Assembly (NCBI GenBank): GCA_000314955.1 | Contig: BAEM01000056.1 | Span: 124,001 to 188,000, forward strand | Reading direction: 5' to 3' | DNA length: 64,000 bases | Source: Paraglaciecola chathamensis S18K6 | GTDB lineage: Bacteria; Pseudomonadota; Gammaproteobacteria; Enterobacterales; Alteromonadaceae | Shown here: positions 29,046-37,415 of the stretch, in pieces | Layout: every line of letters starts with the position of its first letter | How positions within the stretch are numbered: the stretch's first letter is position 1 | Program-made: the position numbers and the translations under genes | The notes under the pieces: generated by a model | The model's input: only the letters and a program-made list of their open reading frames with translations | Told to the model about the DNA's origin: nothing | Database searches by the model: none

Positions 29046-29066
29046 TCCCGCCAGCTCCACCAAACA
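29046..29066 (+). other. Attachment site copy 2
   Basis: 21 bases identical to 19770-19790 (ssrA 3' end plus AACA). Right boundary of segment 1 and left boundary of segment 2. The following bases up to about 29107 are shared with those after copy 3 (35728-35775) but not with those after copy 1. Confidence 0.88.
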
Positions 29067-29074
29067 TCGCGATG

Positions 29075-29107
29075 AAAAGGCTCTTCAGAAATGAAGAGCC
29101 TTTTTTG
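29075..29107 (+). terminator. Displaced ssrA-type terminator, copy 1
   Basis: AAAAGGCTCTTCA / TGAAGAGCCTTTT hairpin with GAAA loop and a T-run. An almost identical copy at 35742-35775 suggests that this was the original transcription stop of ssrA, duplicated with the attachment site. Confidence 0.8.
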
Positions 29108-29166
29108 TTGCAAGAGCAGCTGATCCTACAGGTACACCTGAGTAAACCATTTACCCTACTTTAAAC

Positions 29167-29380
29167 TGGCTTTGCTCTACCTCTTTAAGCCAAATCGGGT
29201 TGCTGTAGGCTTTATGTCCGTTTTTATCTTCTACCACCAGCGCGACCCAGCCAGAGGTTTTGGGCAGAGTGAATGTTATCGATGCACTATCACCACTAAG
29301 TGTTTGTTTGTTTAGCACCTGATGATTTGAGCCGCTTTGGCCAGATTGCTGTTGTTGCTGATTTTTTTGCTCACTTGGCG
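29167..29380 (-). pseudogene. Duplicated 3' fragment of the CehA-like metallohydrolase gene
   Basis: 214 bp matching 37438-37651 base for base except for a handful of substitutions, encoding the Gln-rich stretch and C-terminal tail (VVEDKNGHKAYSNPIWLKEVEQSQF) of the protein at 37416-39761. Both flanks diverge abruptly. Only ~70 of 781 codons are present, so it is not a gene; the small open frame here starting at 29393 is a by-product. Confidence 0.9.
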
Positions 29381-29392
29381 AACTTTTTACCA

Positions 29393-29608
29393 TGGGTGTC
29401 TTTGTAAATTGCCAGCACGGGCCGTGGCGAGCTTCTGCCCCCTTTGAGCAATATTGCTGATTTGATCAAGAAAATCGCGTTCGCAGTGGATAAAGTCGCT
29501 ATTACAGAAGGATTAGCCTTAGAAATCTCAGACGAGCAACTTGAACAGAGTATCGATGCTTCGTTTTGGAAAGCGGAATATCGACCTCATAAGCGGGTGA
29601 GTATTTAA
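29393..29608 (+). pseudogene. 3' remnant of an NAD-malic enzyme gene, with a REP-like repeat at its edge
   Basis: From about 29414 the plus strand encodes GRGELLPPLSNIADLIKKIA, then a segment ending FWKAEYRPHKRVSI and a stop at 29606. The pattern, with the FW-x-x-EYR-x-x-R ending, is that of the C-terminus of NAD-dependent malic enzyme (MaeA/SfcA). About 65 codons remain; the 5' ~500 codons are missing. A REP-like TGGGTGTCTTTGTAAATT (29394-29411) lies exactly between this fragment and the metallohydrolase fragment. Confidence 0.7.
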
Positions 29609-29827
29609 AGCCTAATTAACTTCAACAATCCAACTCACAAAAAATATGCTCCTCACTCATGGGAAACCCCTACTTAGTATTACTTATTATTAATGTTTAA
29701 TAAACTATACTTTATGATAACATCTTGTTAACAGATATTTAGCAAGCTGCAATTACCTGAATTAAATAAACGACTTTTCTTAAGCTTAAGTTAACGATCG
29801 AAGGTCTTGAACTGAAAAGAAGAATTT

Positions 29828-32151
29828 ATGACAAAAAGCAACCATGCAGAACAAATAGACACGATTACCTCCTCACAGAAACATGATCAATCCGATAATG
29901 GTGACGAACACATTGTCGAGGCAGAAAACACCGGACGAAGAAAGTTTATTGGTTACATGCTCAAGGGCTCGAGTTTTGCCGTTGCGTTACATATAACCGG
30001 TGGTGCTCTTCGTCCTCAGGATGCCAACGCCCAGTTGTTAGGAATACCGGAGCTTGCAGATGAACTGGATTTAACAGACCTGCTGCTCATCTCCGGTGAC
30101 CCTTTCTACTACGATTATTTAATTAAGATAACGAGTGATAATCGCGTCCGTTTTGAGCTTCCACGAATGGAAGTGGGGCAAGGTATATTAACCGCTGCAA
30201 TGATGATTCTTGCCGAAGAGCTGGACGTTGAAATGTCCTCCATTGATGCGACTTTATCTCCGGCAGAAATCAGACGAGCGACTGGTCAAATTACAGGAGG
30301 CTCTCACGCCATAACCTCTCTTTGGGATCCGCTGCGCAAGGTCGCGGCAGCCCTGTTACATAAGATAAAATTATCAGCCGCCGTGCATTTCGGGCTTTCT
30401 GTGAACGACATTAGTACAGAAAATGGCTTTGCGATTGGTAACGATGGCAGCCGTATTGCTTACTCTGCACTCACCGCAGGTGTTGAAGGACGCAACGATG
30501 CCGCTCGACTGGCACAGCCTAAAGATCCGTCACAATACAAAATTATCGGTACGCAGCAAAAGCGGGTTGACGCGCGCGATATCGTTACCGGCAAACTAGA
30601 TTTCGCGATGGACCTCGACGTAGTACCAGATGCGATGCCCACTGTGGTCGCTAGGCCACCCAGCTTAGGTGGTCGCGTGATCACGTTTGACGATTCTGAG
30701 GCAATAGGCCTGCCCGGTGTCCTAGCCATCAGAGAAGTTCCGCTGGATGTTGATGCAAATTCCTCTGGCGTGGCCGTTGTTGCGCGTTCCTTCGGCGAAG
30801 CATTTCGTGCGCGTGATGCACTTAATATTTCATGGAGTGAGGGTGCTGCCGAAAATCTATCTGACGCCGAGGTCATTGAGCAGTTACGTGCGATAAACCT
30901 GCCAACCTTACCTAATATTCCGCTGGCTACCGATTCGGTTGGCGGCGAGTTCATCTTTCCTTATTTGGCACATGCCCCCATGGAAACCATGACAGCACTT
31001 GCCGATGCAACCGGCTCAAAGGTAAGGGTTTGGACTGGCGCCAAGACGCCACTTGCAGCACAAGCCAAAATTGCGCGCGAACTTGGAGTCTTACCCACTG
31101 ACGTCGAGGTGAATGTAATTCAAAGCGGCGGCTCATTTGGCCGTCGCTTATTTTTTGATGCAGCAGTTGAAGGCGCGCGTATTTCACAAATTGTAAACCG
31201 ACCCATCAAACTTATGTTTACCCGACAGGACGACACAAAGTTTGGCCGCGCACGACCGCTCAGCTTGCATAACGTAAAAGCGACTTACACTAGAGGTTTT
31301 TTAATTGGCAAAAAAGTGTTGTCGTTTGACCATCGCGCTGCGACCGCTGAATTGGATCTCGAACATGGCTTTGGCGACGGTATTACTGCATTGGGAGGAG
31401 AATTAGCGCCCGCTGCTTTCAGCCAGACAATCTGGCACTCAACGCAACTAGTGCAATATAAGTTTGGTGTAACTTCCTTGCTGCTAAACGAAAAAAATTC
31501 GTTGTGCCAACCTCCTCTTGGCGCGGCATCTACTCCGGCACAGCTGCCGTCGCAAACGAGATAGTTGTTGACGAATTGGCACGCGCAATGAACAAGGATG
31601 AATACCAGTTCAGGTTACAAATGCTGGATGATGATCGCTCCAAAGCTGTTCTGCGGAAAGTTTCTCAAGAGGGCAATTGGGGAAGGAGTATAGAAAAAGG
31701 ACGTGCCCAGGGCCTCGGGTTGCATAAAGAGTATAAGTCTCGAGCTGCCGTGCTTGTTGAATTACAAACGTTCAAAGATCCGGAGAAAGAAAGTAAAGTC
31801 ACCAAGATTGTTGTCGCGCTGGATGTGAACCGAGTATTGAATCCAACCGGCCTTGAGGCGCAAGTTATCGGTGCGGCAACCGATGCCATTACCTACATGA
31901 TTCGCACCAGTTTACACCTCGACAATGGCGCAATACGCGAGAGCAGTTATGGCGATTTTGAAATTGCTCGAATGCGCAACACGCCACCGGATATTGAAGT
32001 GCATTTTATGCCGCCTAACGGAGAAACACCGGGAGGTGCAGGCGAGTTGGTAGTGCCTGCGGCGGCAGCGGCGATAGCCAACGCATTTGCCAGGGCGACG
32101 GGTATTGCACCACGTCGTTTTCCACTTCGTGACTTCTATCCAGAGGGTTAA
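29828..32151 (+). CDS. Molybdenum hydroxylase large subunit (IorB/xanthine dehydrogenase-like), split by a frameshift
   Basis: Two overlapping frames form one protein of about 775 residues. N-terminal twin-arginine motif GRRKFIGYML suggests Tat export. Markers: MEVGQGILTAAMMILAEEL, AHAPMETM, GGSFGRRL (molybdopterin binding) in frame 1; then VPTSSWRGIYSGTAAVANE and the C-terminal GGAGELVVPAAAAAIANAFARATG (with the catalytic-Glu region GAGE) in frame 2. Frame 1 ends at 31564 and the continuation enters at about 31498 after the run GAAAAAAATTC (A7 at 31491-31497). The run reads A AAA AAT in frame 1, a minus-1 slippery heptamer, so slippage, an indel or a sequence error would all explain it. It pairs with the 2Fe-2S gene four bases downstream. 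Confidence 0.85.
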
Positions 32152-32154
32152 TTC

Positions 32155-32628
32155 ATGCCACAAATTACATTTAATGTTAACAATAACCCGGTTTCTATCG
32201 ACGCTGAAAACGACGATGAGCTCCTGTATCTCTTGCGTGATCGACTTGGTATTACTGGCCCAAAATATGGTTGCGGTGTTGGCGTGTGTGGCGCTTGCAC
32301 TATCTTTAAAGACGGTGAGCTAGTCCGCCCATGCATTGTTCCGATGGAAGAAGTGGAGGGTGCATCGCTAACCACTATTGAAGGGCTTGCGGTCGATGAC
32401 ATTCTGCATCCGGTGCAAGAAGCATGGATAAACGAAGATGTCGCTCAGTGTGGGTTTTGTCAGGCGGGACAAATTTTAACCGCCGTCAAACTCTTGGAGT
32501 CTAATCCCAATCCCAACGATGATGACATTGATGAAGCTATGAGCGACAATATCTGTCGCTGTGGTACCTATCATAGGATTCGAAAAGCCATTAAACATGC
32601 TGCAGCTTTGATTCAGCAGACGACATAA
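32155..32628 (+). CDS. 2Fe-2S subunit of molybdenum hydroxylase (IorA-like)
   Basis: 157 residues. N-terminal plant-type ferredoxin cluster (GCGVGVCGACTIF ... RPC) and C-terminal helical 2Fe-2S cluster (CGFCQAGQ ... CRCGTYHRI). Electron-transfer subunit of the xanthine-oxidase-family enzyme encoded just upstream, starting three bases after its stop. Electrons would go to a c-type cytochrome or quinone, as in the IorAB family; no FAD subunit is present. A paralogue is at 62171-62635. Confidence 0.95.
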   Translation: MPQITFNVNNNPVSIDAENDDELLYLLRDRLGITGPKYGCGVGVCGACTIFKDGELVRPCIVPMEEVEGASLTTIEGLAVDDILHPVQEAWINEDVAQCGFCQAGQILTAVKLLESNPNPNDDDIDEAMSDNICRCGTYHRIRKAIKHAAALIQQTT

Positions 32629-32869
32629 GAGGCTAATTGTTGGGAAAACGGGTTGGGCTGAGAAGAACACCTTAATTTGTATAAGCTCAGATCTAATCTG
32701 AGTATTTCGCCTATAGGGTTGGTAGTCTTGTAGACTGCTTAAAGCGAATTGCAGGAATTTCACCTGCTTTTAATTGGAGGGCTGCTCTACGTACATTTCT
32801 GACGTTCAGTTTAAGTCGCAAGCATTTGAGCTAAATGTTAGATCGAGTCTAAGCTACTACACCTAATCA

Positions 32870-34619
32870 TGTTAACACCAAGCGACTTTGTCGTATCTTA
32901 ATTACCAAGCAATTCTGTCGTAATTGCTAATTACCAAGGGAAACTGTCGGTCTCTTTTTTTACATGTTTGTTAGTGTTCTTGTTTTTTGAATACTAGAGG
33001 CGTGTTGAGGATGATTGTGATGGATTCTAAAGCTCAACTAACCGTTGATATAATTGCTAAAGTTGTTGAAGGCAGAATAACAATTGCCAATGCAGCTAAA
33101 TTACTCAGTAAGTCTCGGCGCTCCATTGAACGTTATGTGAAACGCTATCAGCAAGTAGGTATTCAATTTGCAGTACATGGTAACAGTGGTAAGTCACCTC
33201 CAAATAAAACGCCCAAGTCAATTAAACAAGCGGTACAAGCCCTAATCAAAGACAAGTATTTTGATCTGAATTTGCTTCATCTAGCTGAGCAATTAGAAGT
33301 GAATGAGCATATTTTTGTGAAACGCGAAACGTTACGCGGTTGGGCACATGACATTCACCATGTTAAGCGAGCTAAACGAAGACGAGGCAAAGCCCGTAAA
33401 CGCAGAGAACGTATGGAAGCAGCTGGCTTAATGATGCAAATGGACGGTAGCCCACATCGTTGGTTTGGTGATAAGAAACACTGTCTAATTGCCATGATTG
33501 ATGACGCGACCAGTGAAATACATGCTGAGTTCTTCCCATCAGAAACCACAGCTGGTTGTTTGAAAGTGATGCGCGATTGCATCGAGACAAAAGGGCTATT
33601 TAAAACACTCTATGTCGACAGAGCAGGTATCTTCGGTGGCCCTAAGCGTTGTAACTTCTCGCAAATGCAGCGAGCCTGTGAGGAGTTAGGCATTGAAATT
33701 ATCTTTGCTAATTCACCGCAAGGCAAAGGTCGTATTGAGCGTGCCTTCGATACATTCCAAGACCGCCTTGTACCTGAACTGAGGCTCAACAACATCAAAG
33801 ACATTGCCAGTGCCAACGCGTATCTTAAGCACGTGTTTATCCCACAGTTCTGGCAGCCTCAAATCCAAGTAAAATCAAAACAACAAATATCTGAATTTAC
33901 GCCTTTATCGAAGCATACAAATCTCGATGACATCTGCGTTATTAAAGAACACCGCAAAATACGTAACGACCATACCTTCAGCTATGGCAATAAGTTCTAT
34001 CTGATTGACTCACCGCTTAAACACTCTATCTCTAACCAAAAGATTGAAATCAGAAACACCAGCAAAAAGGGCTTCACCGCTCACTTTGCAGGTCGGCAGC
34101 TCAAAGTATCTGAGGTCATTGAGCCAAATAAAGTCACAATCGAAGAGTTGGAAATCCAAAAGAAACTAGAGGTATTGGCCTTGGTCGATAAGCTCGGAAA
34201 TGTCAGTGCAGCCTCACGCCAAAGTGGTGTATCTCGCGATACTATTTATCGCCACCTGAAGTTGGTTAAGCAAGGTGGCCCAGATGCGCTAAAGCGTCAA
34301 GAAACACCCAACCTACGACATAAAAACCGTTCAGATACTGAGCTTGAACAAGCTGTCATCGACTTCTCACTTGAAAATCCGCATCTTGGTCAACAGCAAG
34401 TATCGCTGCAATTGAAAGCCAATAAAATCGTTGATGTGAGTCCTGCTGGGGTTCGCTACATCTGGTTGAGGGAGAACATGAACACCATGGCCCTGCGTGT
34501 TCAACGAGCAAGAAATGCTGAAATCGCTTAAGGAAGTAGCCAGCTTAACCACTGGCTGATATGCTCTTTACGACAAAGTCGCTCGGTAATTAGACCGACA
34601 CAATCCCTTGGTAATCACA
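32870..34619 (+). mobile_element. Complete IS1202-like insertion sequence (ISNCY), 1750 bp
   Basis: Ends TGT...ACA, flanked by identical 16-bp target repeats CTACTACACCTAATCA at 32854-32869 and 34620-34635. Five copies of a 17-bp subterminal box of the form ACCAAGnGAnnnTGTCG: 32877-32893, 32904-32920, 32933-32949 on the left, and 34571-34587, 34596-34612 (reversed) on the right. One transposase gene. The length matches the ~1.75 kb of IS1202 and long target duplications are known in that group. Exact target repeats suggest a recent, perhaps still mobile copy. Confidence 0.93.
32987..34531 (+). CDS. ISNCY/IS1202-group transposase
   Basis: 514 residues. N-terminal HTH (ANAAKLLSKSRRSIERYVKRY), then an RNase H-fold DDE core starting with MQMDGSPHRWFG and LIAMIDDATSEIHAEFF, YVDRAGIFGG, and NSPQGKGRIERAFDTFQDRLVPELRL carrying the catalytic Glu. 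A C-terminal region has a second HTH (NVSAASRQSGVSRDTIYRHLK). No frameshift or stop. An earlier in-frame start is at 32987; internal methionines at 32999/33020 are possible alternatives. Confidence 0.94.
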   Translation: MNTRGVLRMIVMDSKAQLTVDIIAKVVEGRITIANAAKLLSKSRRSIERYVKRYQQVGIQFAVHGNSGKSPPNKTPKSIKQAVQALIKDKYFDLNLLHLAEQLEVNEHIFVKRETLRGWAHDIHHVKRAKRRRGKARKRRERMEAAGLMMQMDGSPHRWFGDKKHCLIAMIDDATSEIHAEFFPSETTAGCLKVMRDCIETKGLFKTLYVDRAGIFGGPKRCNFSQMQRACEELGIEIIFANSPQGKGRIERAFDTFQDRLVPELRLNNIKDIASANAYLKHVFIPQFWQPQIQVKSKQQISEFTPLSKHTNLDDICVIKEHRKIRNDHTFSYGNKFYLIDSPLKHSISNQKIEIRNTSKKGFTAHFAGRQLKVSEVIEPNKVTIEELEIQKKLEVLALVDKLGNVSAASRQSGVSRDTIYRHLKLVKQGGPDALKRQETPNLRHKNRSDTELEQAVIDFSLENPHLGQQQVSLQLKANKIVDVSPAGVRYIWLRENMNTMALRVQRARNAEIA

Positions 34620-34635
34620 CTACTACACCTAATCA

Positions 34636-35120
34636 AATACAGTTCAGTGAGTTTTCGTTCTAACGTTGTGAAGAGGTTGCATCGCAAAATCAGGGTTAGT
34701 ATTCGAGCTTATATTATCCACTACCCCACATTACAACCATCTCTATAGCTCTCCCCTGACAAAGTAAGTGCAGTTCTTTTTTACCGCAGAAGAGGCTTTT
34801 TTAGCATTTTTACACTGGACTAAGTTACATTTAGCAACTTAATCAACTCTCTTGGGGCGTGGTATGATGGCCATAGAAAATTGTTTTCTACATAAACTGT
34901 ATTTAGCTCGCTTCAACTTATTGCGCAGATAAGTATTAACTATAGCTTCCGTATAAATCATGTAACACCTTCTCTATTCATAAGCAAACAACTTAAATTG
35001 GACGACTTGTTTCTTGTCAATCATTTATTATTTTTCAATGATTTAGCAATGTAAAAGTAGCTTATAATAGTAAGCCAAGATAATATTCGTAGATAGATAA
35101 AGTGTTATAGTAGCTAAAAA
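34636..35120. other. Gene-free AT-rich stretch right of the IS
   Basis: No open frame or RNA that I can support, no obvious repeats. The last 50 bases probably hold the promoter of the antitoxin-like gene at 35121. Confidence 0.4.
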
Positions 35121-35438
35121 ATGATAGATATTTCTCCTGCTGAATCAAACGATATGAATGTAACAGACGCTGAGTTGAGCAAGGTTACTACTATAGTGAT
35201 AGAGCTACTTAAAAAGTGGGGACTGAATGAAAAGCAAAAAACGGCCTTAATTGGTGAATTTACTTCACCCGAGATACATATGAGACTCTCGCTTTTATTA
35301 AATATCCACGAAGAACTACGATTGATGTTTGACAACCCATTAAACATCTTTGGCTTTATGACAATGATAAATCACAATGAACCATTTTACGGCATTCGGC
35401 CGATTGATCTCTTGCATGCCAAAATATTGAAGGACTGA
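35121..35438 (+). CDS. Orphan MbcA/ParS/Xre-type antitoxin-like protein
   Basis: 105 residues. The C-terminal half (LSLLLNIHEELRLMFDNPLNIFGFMTMINHNEPFYGIRPIDLLH) fits the toxin-binding MbcA/ParS/Xre domain (L-x-x-H-x-x-L...F..N...P.ID-LL). The N-terminal part is a short helical region without a clear HTH. Partners of such antitoxins are RES-domain toxins, which modify NAD; none is adjacent, so it is an orphan in this segment. It lies just left of attachment copy 3. Confidence 0.6.
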   Translation: MIDISPAESNDMNVTDAELSKVTTIVIELLKKWGLNEKQKTALIGEFTSPEIHMRLSLLLNIHEELRLMFDNPLNIFGFMTMINHNEPFYGIRPIDLLHAKILKD

Positions 35439-35707
35439 AACTTACATATCAAGCCATTCATAATATCAGCGCTTGAGTTTTTAAAATCTCCCCCGTTTCG
35501 GCTAGCTCTATTTGTTAATTAAGCAATTGGATTTATAATTCTGTATTTTATGCATGATTTATTTAGTATTACTATAAATAGATTTGAACAGTAGGCCATA
35601 CTTCAATATTTTCAGTAAGGTACTTTAAAGCTTAGGCATACTGATAGGCATACCACAAGAACAAAATAAAAAAACAACCTTAAATAACAACGACTTAATG
35701 CTTAAAA

Positions 35708-35733
35708 TCAACTCCCGCCAGCTCCACCAAACA
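35708..35733 (+). other. Attachment site copy 3
   Basis: 26 bases identical to 19765-19790. It is followed by AAACATCGCGATGAAAAGGC, shared with copy 2 and continuing into the same terminator stem-loop. This is presumably the outer right boundary of the tandem insertion, with chromosome beyond. Confidence 0.9.
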
Positions 35734-35741
35734 TCGCGATG

Positions 35742-35775
35742 AAAAGGCTCTTCAGAAATGAAGAGCTTTTTTTGT
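35742..35775 (+). terminator. Displaced ssrA-type terminator, copy 2
   Basis: Hairpin AAAAGGCTCTTCA / TGAAGAGCTTTTT with the same GAAA loop as at 29075, followed by TTTTTTGTTTTT. It may have been the ssrA terminator before any insertion. Confidence 0.8.
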
Positions 35776-35978
35776 TTTTAACGAGTTCAGTATTTAGCCT
35801 AGGTTAATGCCTCTGGGCTCCCTGCCAAAAAAAACAAAAAGAAATAATATACATAAAACAAACACTTATACCTAAATTTTCAGTTAGCATGTCAAACCTA
35901 ATAGCCTGGCTCCACGCCCACAAAAAGAGAAGTTAGAAAAACTATCGAGGTTAATTCTTATAACCGCTGATTCTTTTT

Positions 35979-36045
35979 ATCTTGGATGTCTTTGTCAATT
36001 TGCTTTTTATCTTGGGTGTCTCTGTAATTGGGTGTCTCTGTAATT
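35979..36045. repeat. REP-like repeats
   Basis: Three copies of the TGGRTGTCTnTGTnAATT motif at 35981-36000, 36011-36029 and 36030-36045, with TTTTTATC before the first two. The pattern TTTTTATCNTGGGTGTC also precedes the RAYT gene (52421-52440, reversed). They sit at the broken 3' edge of the IS4-like remnant. Confidence 0.6.
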
Positions 36046-36306
36046 GTAATTTTTATCTGTAATTTTCCAACGGTACATGTCGAGCCGCTCGTTATGTAGG
36101 TTGTAAATACCAAGCCGTCTGTCGATGCGTTTGATGCTGTGTTTCGGAGCTATTGAGCCTGAGGTAATCCGTCCTAATTCCGTCAACAACAGTTGCTGGC
36201 CATCTAGCAAAGATTAGGTGGCAATCATCAGTGAAGAAAGACGTTTGGCATGTAGATTAGGGCATTGTTATTTAAGCAAATCGTGTAAGATAGAAATATC
36301 ACGCAT
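36046..36306 (-). pseudogene. IS4-like transposase remnant (N-terminal part)
   Basis: From an ATG at 36306 the minus strand reads MRDISILHDLLK-stop-QCPNLHAKRLSSLMIAT-stop-SLLDGQQLLLTELGR, then IAPKHSIKRIDRRLG and NERLDMYRW. The KHSIKRIDRRLG ... LHNERLDMYRW pattern fits the N-terminus of IS4-family transposases. Both internal stops are TAA where CAA (Gln) is expected, so two single C-to-T changes would restore the frame. The rest of the gene is missing, ended by the REP-like repeats. Confidence 0.65.
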
Positions 36307-36420
36307 GGTGTTGTTATCTAGTAGGTTTTTGGCGAAATTTATTAGATCAAATAGCGTCATGCGTGTCTATATTATTGTTTCTGCTCAGAATTGTGAGGGG
36401 ATTCGTTAGGGCAAAGCGGT

Positions 36421-37071
36421 ATGTTTCAGGGGAACGTGGAAATTATTATTACTCTAAGCGGAACAAAAATTATCGAAGGTATTGAATTTAATGCCTTTCC
36501 ACCTCCTAGCACTTTAATCAAAGCAATGGAGAAGCAGTGGGCCGAAAAATTAATTGAAAATGGTACTGTCAGGTTAAATTCTCTTGAATTCTATCAAAAC
36601 CTAGAAAACGATGAGCTAGGTGATTCTACAGAAGGGTTGGGCGAGCTAAAATCGAAAGGCCACCCGTACAATGTAAGCTCTGTAAATAAAATTTTTGTTT
36701 GGTGCGGCGCACTTCCAGATACTTCATTTCCAACGTTATTAAGTCTAGACACTAAATACGATACAGTCATCAGGGTAGTCAACCCCCTTGAATTTACAAA
36801 GAGAATTGAATTAGCTCTAATTGATAAAGATTATTCTTTCGCTCATCCACATATTGGTTCCATAAACTATTCGCGTTCAGATGAAGTTGATATGAAATCT
36901 GTACAATCACAGTTTTTTCACTGGAATGTATTTCAAAAACGAAAGAAATATACACATCAAAATGAATACCGTTTAGCATTTACTGATACATCTTTTACTT
37001 TAGAAAATGATGAACCCATAGATTTGGAAATTGGTTCGTGCCTAGATCTGGTGCAATTAATCAAAACATAA
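36421..37071 (+). CDS. DUF2971-like hypothetical protein
   Basis: 216 residues. The core KQWAEKLIENGTVRLNSLEFYQNLENDELGDSTEG and the C-terminal HQNEYRLAF match the layout of DUF2971-like phage/island proteins (Y/WA..L...G.L+...L..FR..E....GD..EG, then Q.EYR). No function is established for the family. No membrane segment or signal. Start at 36421 has a weak ribosome site; a downstream methionine (~residue 36, MEKQWAE) is a plausible alternative start. Confidence 0.6.
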   Translation: MFQGNVEIIITLSGTKIIEGIEFNAFPPPSTLIKAMEKQWAEKLIENGTVRLNSLEFYQNLENDELGDSTEGLGELKSKGHPYNVSSVNKIFVWCGALPDTSFPTLLSLDTKYDTVIRVVNPLEFTKRIELALIDKDYSFAHPHIGSINYSRSDEVDMKSVQSQFFHWNVFQKRKKYTHQNEYRLAFTDTSFTLENDEPIDLEIGSCLDLVQLIKT

Positions 37072-37270
37072 TAAGTCAAGTAAGCGGACATTAACTCGTT
37101 TCCCTAAACTGCATTTCTATCCTTACACCAATACCTTAAGACAAACACGCATCTTCCATTATTTAAAAAGAAATATAGCGGCGCTGTTATTATGTCAGCA
37201 CGATAAACAATTTGCTGAGTATGCAGGGTGTCGCGAACTAAATATTTCGTGATGGGCGAGCAAAGCAAAA

Positions 37271-37293
37271 AGGCCCTTTAAAATAAAGGGCCT
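37271..37293 (-). terminator. Intrinsic terminator of the metallohydrolase gene
   Basis: AGGCCCTTT / AAAGGGCCT hairpin (37271-37279, 37285-37293), followed on the minus strand by TTTTTGC; 123 bp after the stop codon. The rest of 37072-37415 has no gene. Confidence 0.75.
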
Positions 37294-37415
37294 CCTGTCT
37301 GTGTCGGTAAACGTTATTAAACGCTGGTGCCTTTAAGCACCACTGAGGGCACGCTTAAGCAGCCTTTTCGCCGGAAACCCCTCAACTACTGGTAAATTAA
37401 AGCGCCCCACTCCCT

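Larger units (their letters stand above)
19787..29062. mobile_element. Integrative element in ssrA, segment 1 (9.3 kb)
   Basis: Bounded by copies of the ssrA 3' end at 19765-19790 and 29046-29066. It starts with the integrase gene reading inward and carries an HUH protein, a serine recombinase, a two-gene operon of unknown function, an acyltransferase and a GIY-YIG-like protein. GTGTCACAC boxes are present just inside both ends. No conjugation or phage structural genes are seen, so it is a small integrative or satellite-type element. Its A+T content is visibly higher than that of the flanking core genes. Confidence 0.88.
35439..35980. other. Region with the attachment copy 3 and terminator
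   Basis: Attachment copy 3 at 35708-35733 and a terminator hairpin at 35742-35775 lie here (see those entries). Apart from these the stretch is AT-rich, with no gene. Confidence 0.5.

Noticed and set aside
29151-29393. 80-codon frame with a Gln-rich start, as an independent gene
   Set aside because: Its sequence is a truncated copy of the metallohydrolase 3' end; it has no start signals of its own.
31912-32163. Minus-strand frames inside the molybdenum hydroxylase genes
   Set aside because: Shadows of the plus-strand coding sequence.
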